Shown here: positions 16,125 to 24,628 of the stretch, in pieces | Numbering within the stretch: the stretch's first letter is position 1 | How the letters are laid out: every line of letters begins with the position of its first letter | From: Deferribacter desulfuricans SSM1 | Lineage (GTDB): Bacteria; Chrysiogenota; Deferribacteres; Deferribacterales; Deferribacteraceae | Assembly: GCF_000010985.1 (NCBI RefSeq) | Contig: NC_013939.1 | Span: forward strand, 1,703,501 to 1,767,500 | Direction of reading: 5' to 3' | Length of the DNA stretch: 64,000 nucleotides | Notes under the pieces: generated by a model | Told to the model about the DNA's origin: nothing | Database searches by the model: none | The model's input: the letters and a program-made list of their open reading frames with translations, nothing else | Position numbers and translations under genes: made by a program

Positions 16125-16958
16125 TCAATTTGAAATATATTTTAAAGTACCTTCTAAATTCCCTTTTATAATTTTAAGGATGGAACTACCTTTAGAATAT
16201 TCAATCGCTACATCTTTACTAAAAGGTATTTTTGCAATTACCTCTACCCCTTTCTCATATGCAAACTCTTCAATCTCCTTACCATCGATATATTTATTAA
16301 TCACTAAATAATATGATTTATCAAGCTCAGCCATTAAATCATGTATCAACTTATAATCATTAAATCCAAAAGGTGTATCCTCCACAACAACAACTATTTT
16401 ATCACAATTATCAACGGTTTCTATAACTGGGCAAGATGTACCAGGAGGCGCATCCATAATAACAAAATCGAAATCTTTTTCGAGTTTATTGATTTTTTTA
16501 TTTACCTGCTTAATCAATGCTGTTGTTAATACCTCACCAATATTTAATCTCCCCTCAATAAAATAAAAATTATCTTTTTTTACTTCTCCAATCTTTCCAA
16601 TTTCTCTCTTATCCTCTTTAATAGCTCCAAATCTACAAACATATCCACAAGCTTTACAACCATGGCACAACTCAGGAAAAAGCATCCAAAAATCTTTTGC
16701 TACAGCAAGTGCCTTAAATAAACACTTTTCTGAACACTCTCTGCAATATGTACAGTTTTCCTTTATATGACCAGGAACATAAGTGTAAACGGTATCATAA
16801 TTTAAAGTCAGATTATAAAATAGATTGCAATTTGGCTCTTCAACATCCAAATCAGCCAGCAACACTTTAAACCCTTTATTTAATAACAGTTCAGAAAGTG
16901 ATATGGCAAAGGAGGTTTTACCAGCTCCCCCTTTGCCACTAATAACACCAATCTTCAA
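16125..16958 (-). CDS. MinD/Mrp-like P-loop ATPase with two 4Fe-4S ferredoxin motifs (2)
   Basis: A 277-residue paralogue of the next gene. Walker A is GKGGAGKTS, the insert carries CTYCRECSEKC and CHGCKACGYVC (eight cysteines for two clusters), and VIMDAPPGTSCP follows. The two ATPases are always adjacent in this cluster type and probably form a heterodimer that moves an Fe-S or Mo-containing cofactor. The client here could be the Psr-type enzymes or the hydrogenase; this is inference. Confidence 0.8.
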   Translation of the reverse strand: MKIGVISGKGGAGKTSFAISLSELLLNKGFKVLLADLDVEEPNCNLFYNLTLNYDTVYTYVPGHIKENCTYCRECSEKCLFKALAVAKDFWMLFPELCHGCKACGYVCRFGAIKEDKREIGKIGEVKKDNFYFIEGRLNIGEVLTTALIKQVNKKINKLEKDFDFVIMDAPPGTSCPVIETVDNCDKIVVVVEDTPFGFNDYKLIHDLMAELDKSYYLVINKYIDGKEIEEFAYEKGVEVIAKIPFSKDVAIEYSKGSSILKIIKGNLEGTLKYISN

Positions 16959-16961
16959 GAT

Positions 16962-17186
16962 TTACCTCCAGTGCCTTCTAAAACCTCTTCCCATTCCACG
17001 ACCAAGGCTTCTTCCATGCCCACCTTCGTGGGTGCATGATGCATCTCTAAGCCTTCTTCTCAATCTTACAGGATACTCGCTTACTTCAGTATTGTTAATT
17101 TCTACCCTGTTTCCATTACATCTACCTAAACCTCTACCTGTTCTTGGACCTTCACCATTTGGTCCAGTCCTATCAAATCCTGGCAT
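16962..17186 (-). CDS. DUF5320 small Gly/Arg-rich protein
   Basis: A 74-residue protein that begins MPGFDRTGPNGEGPRTGRG, the signature of DUF5320, and is rich in Gly and Arg with a CNGNRVE and SCTHEGGHGRS segment. Such proteins accompany NifX/Mrp/UPF0251 clusters in anaerobes; function unknown. It ends three bases before the ATPase gene. Confidence 0.75.
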   Translation of the reverse strand: MPGFDRTGPNGEGPRTGRGLGRCNGNRVEINNTEVSEYPVRLRRRLRDASCTHEGGHGRSLGRGMGRGFRRHWR

Positions 17187-17212
17187 AACTCACCTCCTTA
17201 TTTATATTATTT

Positions 17213-17584
17213 TTACCCTTCTTCTGGTCTACACTTATGTTTACTACCTAAAAAACCAGTCTCTTTTCCACATCTTCTACATCTATGTCTTCTAACAAAC
17301 TCTACACTTCCACCTTCTATAGCTATTTCTTTCCCCTCTATAAACATCTCAGAAACTTTCCTTCTAGCCTTTTCAACCAATCTAGAAAAGGTTGGTCTCG
17401 ATATCCCCATCAGCTCAGCAGCCTCTTCATGATCTAATCCTTCATAATCTGCAAGCCTTATCGCTTCCAATTCATCGAGTGTTAATCCAATTTTTTCTAA
17501 CTCCGTACTTGGTACACCTTTCGGTTTAAATTCATAGTAAATAGGTTTAAAAGCAACCATTCTTGTTTTACTTGGTCTTGCCAT
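17213..17584 (-). CDS. UPF0251 (DUF134) DNA-binding regulator 1
   Basis: This 123-residue protein has the UPF0251 N-terminus MARPSKTRMVAFKPIYYEFKP-like and a sigma70-region-4-like helix-turn-helix (LTLDELEAIRLADYEGL, then EAAELMGISRPTFSRLVEKAR). A C-terminal zinc ribbon holds CRRCGKETGF and a final Cys-Arg. It heads the NifX/Mrp operon and lies between it and the first psr-type operon. ATG 17584 is preferred to the GTG one codon upstream. A CATATG palindrome 29 bases upstream may serve autoregulation. Confidence 0.8.
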   Translation of the reverse strand: MARPSKTRMVAFKPIYYEFKPKGVPSTELEKIGLTLDELEAIRLADYEGLDHEEAAELMGISRPTFSRLVEKARRKVSEMFIEGKEIAIEGGSVEFVRRHRCRRCGKETGFLGSKHKCRPEEG

Positions 17585-17874
17585 CACTCACCTCACAGAT
17601 TAATATAATAAACATATGTTCAAAATCAATACTTTTTTAAAATAAATCAGATTATTTTTTTACATTATTTCATAATGAAACTCAATAAAAACCTACTATC
17701 TAAATATGCATTAATTTTAAAATCAGATTTTTCATATGATTAATGTTACCAGTGGGATAAATTTAGCGAAGTAATCTGGAATTTGAACATTTACTTCTTT
17801 ATGATATCTTAATTTTACTTAGTAACTGCTCAAAATAATTTTTTACTCAATTTATCCATTATTTTAAAATAAAA
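17585..17874. other. Intergenic region upstream of UPF0251 regulator 1
   Basis: AT-rich. AACATATGTT (17611-17620) is a perfect 10-bp palindrome near the regulator's likely promoter, and a further CATATG lies at 17733-17738. A stretch around 17764-17779 (AGCGAAGTAATCT) faintly resembles the end of the dispersed palindromic repeat. No gene seen. Confidence 0.4.
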
Positions 17875-17896
17875 AAAGGGGCCTTAAAGCCCCTTT
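17875..17896 (-). terminator. Terminator of psr-type operon 1
   Basis: The arms AAAGGGGC (17875-17882) and GCCCCTTT (17889-17896) form an 8-bp stem, followed on the minus strand by a T tract. It begins five bases after the stop codon of the membrane subunit. Confidence 0.85.
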
Positions 17897-17900
17897 ATTT

Positions 17901-19091
17901 TTAATGATGCTCTGTTTCAAGATTAAGATATTTTTCTGCTGCAAAGTAAAGGAAAAGAAATACACCCCAACCAAGAGCAAATATCATCCATTCACCAGCT
18001 GATGGTGAATAATGTGCCAAACCAGAAATTGTTGTGTGAACTCCAGAACCTTCATAACCAGCTCTCATTGGAGGAAGCTGACCAGCTACAATAAAGTCAA
18101 ATCTTGTAAAGAACAGTCCTATCATATAGATAAATCCAGCAAAACCAAGTGCCTTCATATTTCTTGCCTTTGTAAAAACAATGATAAGAAGAGGCAAAAC
18201 AACAGCCAAACCAACCTCACCAATCCAGAAATTCACACTCAAAGGCCCTTTAAGCATTGCAAGCACAGCTTCGTAAGCACCTTTAGGTTCTGTATAAAGT
18301 GATGACATAATTTTCCAGAAATATAAGAATATCATCAAACCAATACCAAGTCCCATAAGTTTGCCAAGAGCAGTCATTGAATCTTCAAGATCGCTTGGGA
18401 TTCTTCCTTTATAAACTATATTATGAATGAGCATCAACATTGCAGCTCCAGCTGTAATACCAGAAATAACTAAGAAAGTTGAGAAGTAAATCCCATGATA
18501 AAATGGCCTTGCATTCAAACTTCCAAAAACATATCCAAGGTTACTTGTAGCAACAGTACCAACTAAAAGTGCAAAAAACCCTACTACTGCAGAAGCTGAA
18601 TGGCTCACTTTATCTGGATTAAACACCATATATAGCTCAATTGCTAAAATAACAAGCTCGATACTATAAAATACACCCATCCATACAATAGGTGCTCTCA
18701 AGTTTGGAGACAGTATCAGATATATCATAAGTCTGATAGGGTGACCAATCTCCATACCAATTTGAGTAAAACCAGCAAGAAGGATAACAAACGCCATAAC
18801 AACAATTCTTCTGCTCATTTTTGCATACTTTTCATATCCAAAAGCATGGCCAAGACCACCTATAAAAGCAAGTCCTGTTGAGGTAATAACAAAATATGCA
18901 TAGGTTGCTATTAAAAGCCCCCAAGGAACCTCTCTTGTAACACCATAAACAGCTTCATGACCTTTTAACAATACTTGCAAAACAGCTATTCCGCCAATCG
19001 CAAGTAATATCAACCCTAAAATTATAAAAGGGTAAGCTGGTATATCTTTATTCAATGTAAAAAGCGACTTTTTTTCAACATGTGCTGCCAT
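17901..19091 (-). CDS. psrC: NrfD/PsrC-type quinol-oxidising membrane subunit (operon 1)
   Basis: A 396-residue integral membrane protein with about nine to ten helices and the NrfD/PsrC features ATYAYFVITSTGLAFIGGLGH, GHPIRLMIYLILSPN and LNARPFYHGIYF. It anchors the catalytic complex and passes electrons between menaquinol and the Fe-S subunit. It is 396 residues against 395 for its paralogue in operon 2. It follows psrB by nine bases. Substrate class (polysulfide, sulfur, thiosulfate) cannot be decided from this subunit. Confidence 0.85.
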   Translation of the reverse strand: MAAHVEKKSLFTLNKDIPAYPFIILGLILLAIGGIAVLQVLLKGHEAVYGVTREVPWGLLIATYAYFVITSTGLAFIGGLGHAFGYEKYAKMSRRIVVMAFVILLAGFTQIGMEIGHPIRLMIYLILSPNLRAPIVWMGVFYSIELVILAIELYMVFNPDKVSHSASAVVGFFALLVGTVATSNLGYVFGSLNARPFYHGIYFSTFLVISGITAGAAMLMLIHNIVYKGRIPSDLEDSMTALGKLMGLGIGLMIFLYFWKIMSSLYTEPKGAYEAVLAMLKGPLSVNFWIGEVGLAVVLPLLIIVFTKARNMKALGFAGFIYMIGLFFTRFDFIVAGQLPPMRAGYEGSGVHTTISGLAHYSPSAGEWMIFALGWGVFLFLYFAAEKYLNLETEHH

Positions 19092-19100
19092 AATATCCTC

Positions 19101-19655
19101 CTACTTTAAGTAAAATAATCTTGGGCGAGTATTTCTATCTGGTTTAAGCTGATAAAAACCTCTTGAAGCAAGTAGCTTGCTAACTTTACTATTTGGATCG
19201 TTTAGATCGCCAAATACCCTAACTTTTGTTGGACAGGTTTCAACACATGCAGGTTCTCTACCCTCGCCCAATCTGTGATAACACATAGTACACTTCTCAA
19301 CCGCCTTATGATGCTCACTAACAAATCTTGCATCATATGGACAAGCTGTCATACACGCTTTACATAAAATACATTTATCATAATCAACAAGAACAACACC
19401 TTCTTCAGTTTTATAAGTAGCATGTGTTGGGCAAACACTTGCACAAGGTGTATTTTCACAATGTTGACATTGAGAAGGTTGATATTCCTGATGTAAATTT
19501 GGGTACTCACCTTGCAAAGGTAGAGCTGTAACCCAAATTCTATATGTTTCATCCCCTACAGGCACACCGTTTTCAAACTTACAAGCAACGGTGCAGGCCT
19601 TACAGTTTAAACACTTTTTTGTATCTAAAACAATAGCATAACGTTTTTTACTCAT
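19101..19655 (-). CDS. psrB: PsrB-type four-cluster ferredoxin subunit (operon 1)
   Basis: A 184-residue electron-transfer subunit with four 4Fe-4S motifs: CLNCKACTVAC, CQHCENTPCASVCP, CILCKACMTACP and the pair CTMCYHR with CVETCP. This layout is that of PsrB, DmsB and NrfC. It has no signal peptide and would be carried through the Tat system bound to the PsrA-like subunit. It sits between psrA and psrC with 9-11 base gaps. Confidence 0.88.
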   Translation of the reverse strand: MSKKRYAIVLDTKKCLNCKACTVACKFENGVPVGDETYRIWVTALPLQGEYPNLHQEYQPSQCQHCENTPCASVCPTHATYKTEEGVVLVDYDKCILCKACMTACPYDARFVSEHHKAVEKCTMCYHRLGEGREPACVETCPTKVRVFGDLNDPNSKVSKLLASRGFYQLKPDRNTRPRLFYLK

Positions 19656-19666
19656 AGCCGCACCCC

Positions 19667-22000
19667 TTATGCTTTCCTGATTTCAACAAAAGTTTCATGC
19701 ATTGCAGCATTACCAGATATTGGCTCAACAGCAGATTTAATAATTGCAGCTTGAGAGCCACCTTTCTTGTAAACAAGGTTTAACCAAGGTGACAACCTTC
19801 CCCAACCATGGATATAGCATACACAATCAGGCCTAATCTTTTCTGTTACATAGGCTTTAACCTTCTGCTCTCCAACTTCACTTTTTACTATGACATAATC
19901 ACCATTAGTAATTCCTAACTTTTTAGCCTCTCTAGTGTTTATCCAGAGCATATTCTCTTTCATAATTTCCCATAAATATGGGATATTTTGTGTACTACTG
20001 TGGGTATGGAAACCGTGTCTTCCCAATATAAATCTATACTTACCTTCCTCTACTTTTGGCCTTCTATAAACTGGTAATGGATCAAGCCCTTTTGCTTCAT
20101 ATTTAAGGTTGTAAAGCTCTATCTTTCCAGAACGTGTTTTAAATCTAAAACCAGGTTTTCTCGTTTTACCATATTGTGGTTTATCTGATAAATAAAAAAC
20201 CCCTTCTTTAGTCAATTTTTCAAAAGCACCAGGAAATCTTGATACTTGATGTTTTAAAAACTCTTCAGTTGATTTATGGAAAATATCTTCAACAACTGTC
20301 TCTTTGAATTCTTCAACTTCATCAGGATCTGCATCATCCCATAGCTCTTTAATCTTTAACATTTCATCAATGATACCAGCAGCAATATCATGCATTGATT
20401 TTGTATCAAATAGAGGTTTTATAACAGGCTGTCTAAATGCTACTACAGGCCAGATACCTGATTCTCCATGGCCAGGATCCCATCTTTCAAGATATGTTGA
20501 TTCTGGTAATACTATATCAGCATACCATGCTGTATCAGACATTTGTGTATCAATAACACAGATAAACTCCATCTGCTCCATCATTTTCAATGTTTTTGGA
20601 CGCTCAGGAACAGACTCAACAGGATTTTGTTTATAAACCATCATCCCTTTAATTGGATATGGTTTCCCTCGAAGTGCAGCCTCTCTCAAAACTAACCAGC
20701 TTCCATCTTTTTCACTTAAAAATGAAACTTTATCTTTGGGTAAACCTTCCTCTCTATCATCTTTAACTATTAAATCAGGCAAAACATCTGCAGCTGCTTC
20801 AGAATCAGCTCTATCTTCAGCCATATCAAAAATAGGAAAAGTAATATCATCATGTTTTACTAACTTAATTTTTGATTTTGGAACAACCCCTCCTGGAGTA
20901 TCCCAACAACCACAAATAGCAGTCAATATCGCACAAGCTCTTCTAAAATATGTATCATTAATATACCAGGAGCTTCTTCTACCAGGATATACAACACTTC
21001 TTGGTGCATATTTTGCAAACTCTCTAGCCATCCATCTAATATCTGCGGCAGGTACTTCACACTCTTTTTCAGCCCATTCTGGAGTGTACTGTTTTACATG
21101 CTCAGCAAGTTTATCAAAACCGTAAGTATATTTCTCTACAAAATCTTTATCATAGAGATTTTCTTCAATAATAACATTTATTAAAGATAAAACTAAAGCT
21201 AAGTCAGTACCAGGTTTAATTGGGTACCATTTATCAGCTTTTGCTGCTGTATTTGTAAATCTTGGATCAAAATAGATTAATTGCTGACCTTTTGGCTTAA
21301 ATCTCTGGAAATCTACAGAATCTGGAGTAACAAGACCTTCAGCTCTGTTTGCTCCAAACATCAAAACAAACTCTGCATTCCTCATATCAGCATCAGGATA
21401 TGTACCATAAACAGACATCCATCCTTGAATTGTAGAAGCAAGACAGAGAGTAGGGTGTCTAACAGTATTTAAAGAACCATAAGATTGAGCAAGAAAATAG
21501 AAAAACTCTTCCTGAAAACCTTCTGTGGAAGCGAAAAGCACAGTTGATCTATTTTCATACTTTACTTTCAACTCAGCAAGTTTTTTAGCAACATATTTGA
21601 AAGCTTCATCCCAGCTAATCTCTTTCCACTTACCTTCACCCCTTTTACCAACTCTAAGAAGAGGTTTCTTCAATCTGTGAGGATCATAAGGAATAGCTGC
21701 TCCTGAATTACCTCTTGCACATAACATACCTCTACTTTTTAAGTACTTAGGGTTTGGATTAAGTTTTTTGATTCTTCCGTTTACAACCTCAGCTATCAAA
21801 CCACACTTATTAACACAGATTGCACAAGTAGATGGGATAAATTTTCTACCTCTTTCACCACTGCTTGGCTTTTCTGCTTCATGTTCAGATGCCACTGCTT
21901 TTAAGCTGGACAAACCTCCAGCAATAGTTAATGCTGCTGCAGTAGTACCTGAAGCTGCTAAAAATTTTCTTCTGCTTAATTTTACATCTGACAGCTTCAT
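19667..22000 (-). CDS. psrA: PsrA/PhsA-type molybdopterin oxidoreductase catalytic subunit (operon 1)
   Basis: This 777-residue enzyme has a Tat signal (SRRKFLAAS at about 9-17) and the 4Fe-4S motif C59-x2-C62-x3-C66, with C94. The Mo-ligand position reads HPTLCLAS, with Cys186 where Psr/Phs enzymes also have Cys. Later molybdopterin-binding regions (FGANRAEG, YPGRRSSW, NPVESVP, GNAAMHETF) are present. It should reduce a sulfur compound in the periplasm; polysulfide or thiosulfate is likelier than arsenate, but this is inference. The promoter region contains GCATATGC. Confidence 0.85.
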   Translation of the reverse strand: MKLSDVKLSRRKFLAASGTTAAALTIAGGLSSLKAVASEHEAEKPSSGERGRKFIPSTCAICVNKCGLIAEVVNGRIKKLNPNPKYLKSRGMLCARGNSGAAIPYDPHRLKKPLLRVGKRGEGKWKEISWDEAFKYVAKKLAELKVKYENRSTVLFASTEGFQEEFFYFLAQSYGSLNTVRHPTLCLASTIQGWMSVYGTYPDADMRNAEFVLMFGANRAEGLVTPDSVDFQRFKPKGQQLIYFDPRFTNTAAKADKWYPIKPGTDLALVLSLINVIIEENLYDKDFVEKYTYGFDKLAEHVKQYTPEWAEKECEVPAADIRWMAREFAKYAPRSVVYPGRRSSWYINDTYFRRACAILTAICGCWDTPGGVVPKSKIKLVKHDDITFPIFDMAEDRADSEAAADVLPDLIVKDDREEGLPKDKVSFLSEKDGSWLVLREAALRGKPYPIKGMMVYKQNPVESVPERPKTLKMMEQMEFICVIDTQMSDTAWYADIVLPESTYLERWDPGHGESGIWPVVAFRQPVIKPLFDTKSMHDIAAGIIDEMLKIKELWDDADPDEVEEFKETVVEDIFHKSTEEFLKHQVSRFPGAFEKLTKEGVFYLSDKPQYGKTRKPGFRFKTRSGKIELYNLKYEAKGLDPLPVYRRPKVEEGKYRFILGRHGFHTHSSTQNIPYLWEIMKENMLWINTREAKKLGITNGDYVIVKSEVGEQKVKAYVTEKIRPDCVCYIHGWGRLSPWLNLVYKKGGSQAAIIKSAVEPISGNAAMHETFVEIRKA

Positions 22001-22041
22001 AATAGCAGTCCTCCTCTATTTTATAACGTAACTACCGTAGA

Positions 22042-22053
22042 ATTGTATACAAT
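22042..22053. promoter_or_regulatory. Perfect 12-bp palindrome at the psrA1 -10 region
   Basis: ATTGTATACAAT overlaps the predicted -10 of the psrA1 promoter. It is not repeated in front of operon 2, so it may bind a different regulator. Confidence 0.3.
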
Positions 22054-22078
22054 ATACATAAATTATTAGCATATGCAA
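22051..22078 (-). promoter_or_regulatory. Predicted promoter of psr-type operon 1
   Basis: On the minus strand TTGCAT (22078-22073) and TATATT (22056-22051) are 16 bases apart. The -35 lies inside the GCATATGC palindrome. Confidence 0.4.
22069..22076. promoter_or_regulatory. GCATATGC palindrome, candidate UPF0251 operator (operon 1)
   Basis: This perfect 8-bp palindrome lies 69 bases upstream of psrA1 and overlaps its predicted -35. The same 8-mer occurs three times upstream of the paralogous psrA2. Assignment to the UPF0251 regulators is inference from proximity. Confidence 0.5.
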
Positions 22079-22291
22079 GTAAAATTTTTGTCTTTTGACA
22101 AAGATTTGCAAAATATCGCCAAATTTTTCAAACAAAATTTTATTTTATATAACAACCACTTAAATTCGGATAATTATTGTATAATTTATATATTCAAAAC
22201 ATTTAATATTAACCTTTAAACTTTTTTATTGAATTTAGAACATATGATTATAACTTAAAACTATATCAAATCTTTCGTCAAGGAGGAGTAA

Positions 22292-24193
22292 ATGATTTAT
22301 AAAGAACCAATAACCATCAAAAACCTCACATTTAAAAACAGATTCATAATGGCGCCCGTCAAAACTGCTTATGGAACCCCTAATGGAGACGTTACAGAAA
22401 GACATCTTGTGTATTATAATAATATTTCAAAGAATGATGTAGCAATGATAATTTTGGAGCCTGTTTCTGTATCACAAAGTGGCAAAGAGCATCCAAAGCA
22501 GCTAACAATTCATCAAGAAAACAGCGTAGAAAATCTGAGAAAAATTGTTGAGGTACTACATAAAAACAACACATTGGCATGTATAAGTTTAAATCATGCA
22601 GGGCGGGCTGCTAACCCCAAAGCCACAGGTATGCCACCAAAAGCCCCATCAGCCATCACATGCCCATCAACTGGACAGACCCCTGATGAATTAACAGTTG
22701 AAGAGATTGAAGGGATATTAAAAGATTATGAAAAAGCTGTGAAAAATGCAGTAGAAGCAGGTTTTAATGCAATAGAGATACAGTGCGGACATGGTTATTT
22801 AATCCATCAGTTTTTATCTGATAGACTAAACAAAAGAGATGACGAATATGGAAAAGACAAAACTCTATTCTTAAAAAGAGTTTTAGAAATCGTTTCACAA
22901 ACTGCACCTGAAATTGTTAAATTTGTTAGAATTTCTGCAAATGAATTTGTAGAAAACGGATTAGAACCTGAAGATAACAAGATAATTTTAGATTTAGCAA
23001 AAGAATACGGTTTTGATGCAGTACACTGTGGCTTGGGTAATGCTTGTGACTCTCCACCTTGGTATTATAGCCACATGGCTTTACCAGAAGATAAACAGAT
23101 TGATTCTTTAAAAAAGATTAGAAAAATTACTGACTTACCAATTATAGCCGCAGGGAGAATGGCCGATATAGATAAAATAAAACTCTTTGAAAAAGAAAAT
23201 ATTGCTGATTTTATTGCTTTTGGCAGACCTCTAGTAGCTGACCATGAATTAGTAAGAAAAATAGTAAATGATAACTTAGACGATATCGTTTATTGTGGAT
23301 ACTGTTTACAGGGTTGTTTATTTAATGTAAAAAATGGTAAAGGTCTAGGATGTATTGTAAATCCAGAAATAGACAGGCCAAAATTAATAAAAACTGATAA
23401 TCCAAAAAAAGTTGCCGTTATAGGTGGTGGTCCTGCTGGGATGTCAGCTGCAATAACACTCAGCAGAATGGGGCACAATGTAACATTATTTGAAAAAGAA
23501 AATGAACTCGGTGGGCAATTTAGACTTGCACCATTAGCTCCTCATAAAGAATCAATGACAAGGCCTTTAAAAGGCTTAATTAACAAAACCCTTAAATATG
23601 TTAAAGATATTAAACTAAATTATACTTTCACTGAAAAAGATATAGACAGTTTTGAATATTATATTGTTGCAACTGGTTCAAGACAAAATATCCCAGAAAT
23701 CGAAAATCTTGATTCTCAATATTGGATAACCAGCTTGGAATTCTTTGAAAAAACAAAAGAAGTTAAAGGGAAAAGAGTTTTAATTATTGGTGCAGGGATG
23801 GTTGGTATGGAAGCTGCTGAATATTTAGTAGATAAAGGGTATGAAGTAGTCATTACCAAACGAACTGATACAATTGCAAATGATATGGAACCTATCACAA
23901 AAAATCTGATGCTTAAAAGATTAGCTAACAAAGATAATATAAAAATTATGCCAAATACTCGTGTTATAGCTTTTGAAAAAGATAAAGTTATTTATGAAAC
24001 AAACGGTGAAAAAGGTGAATGGGAATCTTTTGACACTGTAATTGTGGCATCAGGTATGCTTCCAAACCACGAGTTACATACATTGCTTGTTAAAAAGAGA
24101 AAAAATGTTTTGGTTGTTGGTGATGCAAATTGTCCAGAGGATATCTTTGCCGCTACACAACAAGGCTATAAAGCAGCAATATCCATAGTATAA
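22292..24193 (+). CDS. Old-Yellow-Enzyme/2,4-dienoyl-CoA reductase-type flavoprotein
   Basis: A 633-residue protein. An FMN TIM barrel (1-330) carries RFIMAPVKTAYG, NHAGRAANP and QFLSDRLNKRDDEYG. The 4Fe-4S site CGYCLQGC with a fourth Cys in LGCIVNP lies at about 335-355. An FAD/NAD(P) module (about 365-633) begins VAVIGGGPAGMSAA and ends with VVGDANCPEDIFAA. The architecture is that of FadH/trimethylamine-dehydrogenase-like ene-reductases. The substrate is unknown. It is divergent from psrA1 with strong AAGGAGGAG ribosome site. Confidence 0.85.
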   Translation: MIYKEPITIKNLTFKNRFIMAPVKTAYGTPNGDVTERHLVYYNNISKNDVAMIILEPVSVSQSGKEHPKQLTIHQENSVENLRKIVEVLHKNNTLACISLNHAGRAANPKATGMPPKAPSAITCPSTGQTPDELTVEEIEGILKDYEKAVKNAVEAGFNAIEIQCGHGYLIHQFLSDRLNKRDDEYGKDKTLFLKRVLEIVSQTAPEIVKFVRISANEFVENGLEPEDNKIILDLAKEYGFDAVHCGLGNACDSPPWYYSHMALPEDKQIDSLKKIRKITDLPIIAAGRMADIDKIKLFEKENIADFIAFGRPLVADHELVRKIVNDNLDDIVYCGYCLQGCLFNVKNGKGLGCIVNPEIDRPKLIKTDNPKKVAVIGGGPAGMSAAITLSRMGHNVTLFEKENELGGQFRLAPLAPHKESMTRPLKGLINKTLKYVKDIKLNYTFTEKDIDSFEYYIVATGSRQNIPEIENLDSQYWITSLEFFEKTKEVKGKRVLIIGAGMVGMEAAEYLVDKGYEVVITKRTDTIANDMEPITKNLMLKRLANKDNIKIMPNTRVIAFEKDKVIYETNGEKGEWESFDTVIVASGMLPNHELHTLLVKKRKNVLVVGDANCPEDIFAATQQGYKAAISIV

Positions 24194-24235
24194 AATATTT
24201 AGAGATTACTCCCCAAAAACGGAGTTTTTGAAATT

Positions 24236-24259
24236 AAAGAGAGGCTTAAGCCTCTCTTT
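24236..24259. terminator. Bidirectional terminator
   Basis: The perfect palindrome AAAGAGAGGCTT/AAGCCTCTCTTT is flanked by A/T runs on both sides. It serves the flavoprotein gene and the convergent psr-type operon 2. Confidence 0.85.
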
Positions 24260-24616
24260 TTATTTAACAAAGTTTTCAGTTGTCTCACAACTTTCTGGTT
24301 GATCACTATCATAAGCATGTTGTATTACAAATAACTTTATCATATTCCAATCTTTTTCACTCAAATGGCTAAAATCTACACCTTTATGCATTTCATAAAT
24401 ATATTTTCTATTTTGTGCAAACACATTTTCCCATTGCTGTTGAGTTTTAGAATTTGGTGCCAACTTTGGTACTCCTGTCTTACTCCCATCATGGCAAGCT
24501 AATCTACAGTTTTTCTTCCAGGTATTTCTACCGTAATCAGCAGGATACTTTTTGCTATATGATACAGCTGAAAATATCATTATTAATAGGGCTACCAACA
24601 AATATATCTTTTTCAT
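24260..24616 (-). CDS. Small periplasmic c-type cytochrome with unusual CX3CH haem motif
   Basis: A 118-residue protein with a signal peptide (residues 1-20). It has one candidate haem attachment motif, NCRLACHDGS, with three residues between the cysteines where the norm is two. A downstream Met or His (YEMHKG) could be the sixth ligand, and EKDWNMIKLFVIQHAY resembles the C-terminal helix of class I cytochromes. It is the last gene of psr-type operon 2, so it may exchange electrons with that system. Whether haem is attached needs proof. Confidence 0.65.
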   Translation of the reverse strand: MKKIYLLVALLIMIFSAVSYSKKYPADYGRNTWKKNCRLACHDGSKTGVPKLAPNSKTQQQWENVFAQNRKYIYEMHKGVDFSHLSEKDWNMIKLFVIQHAYDSDQPESCETTENFVK

Positions 24617-24628
24617 AAAAACCCCCTT

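Noticed and set aside
17764-17779. Possible fourth copy of the palindromic repeat
   Set aside because: Only about 13 bases resemble the core end and no second arm is seen.
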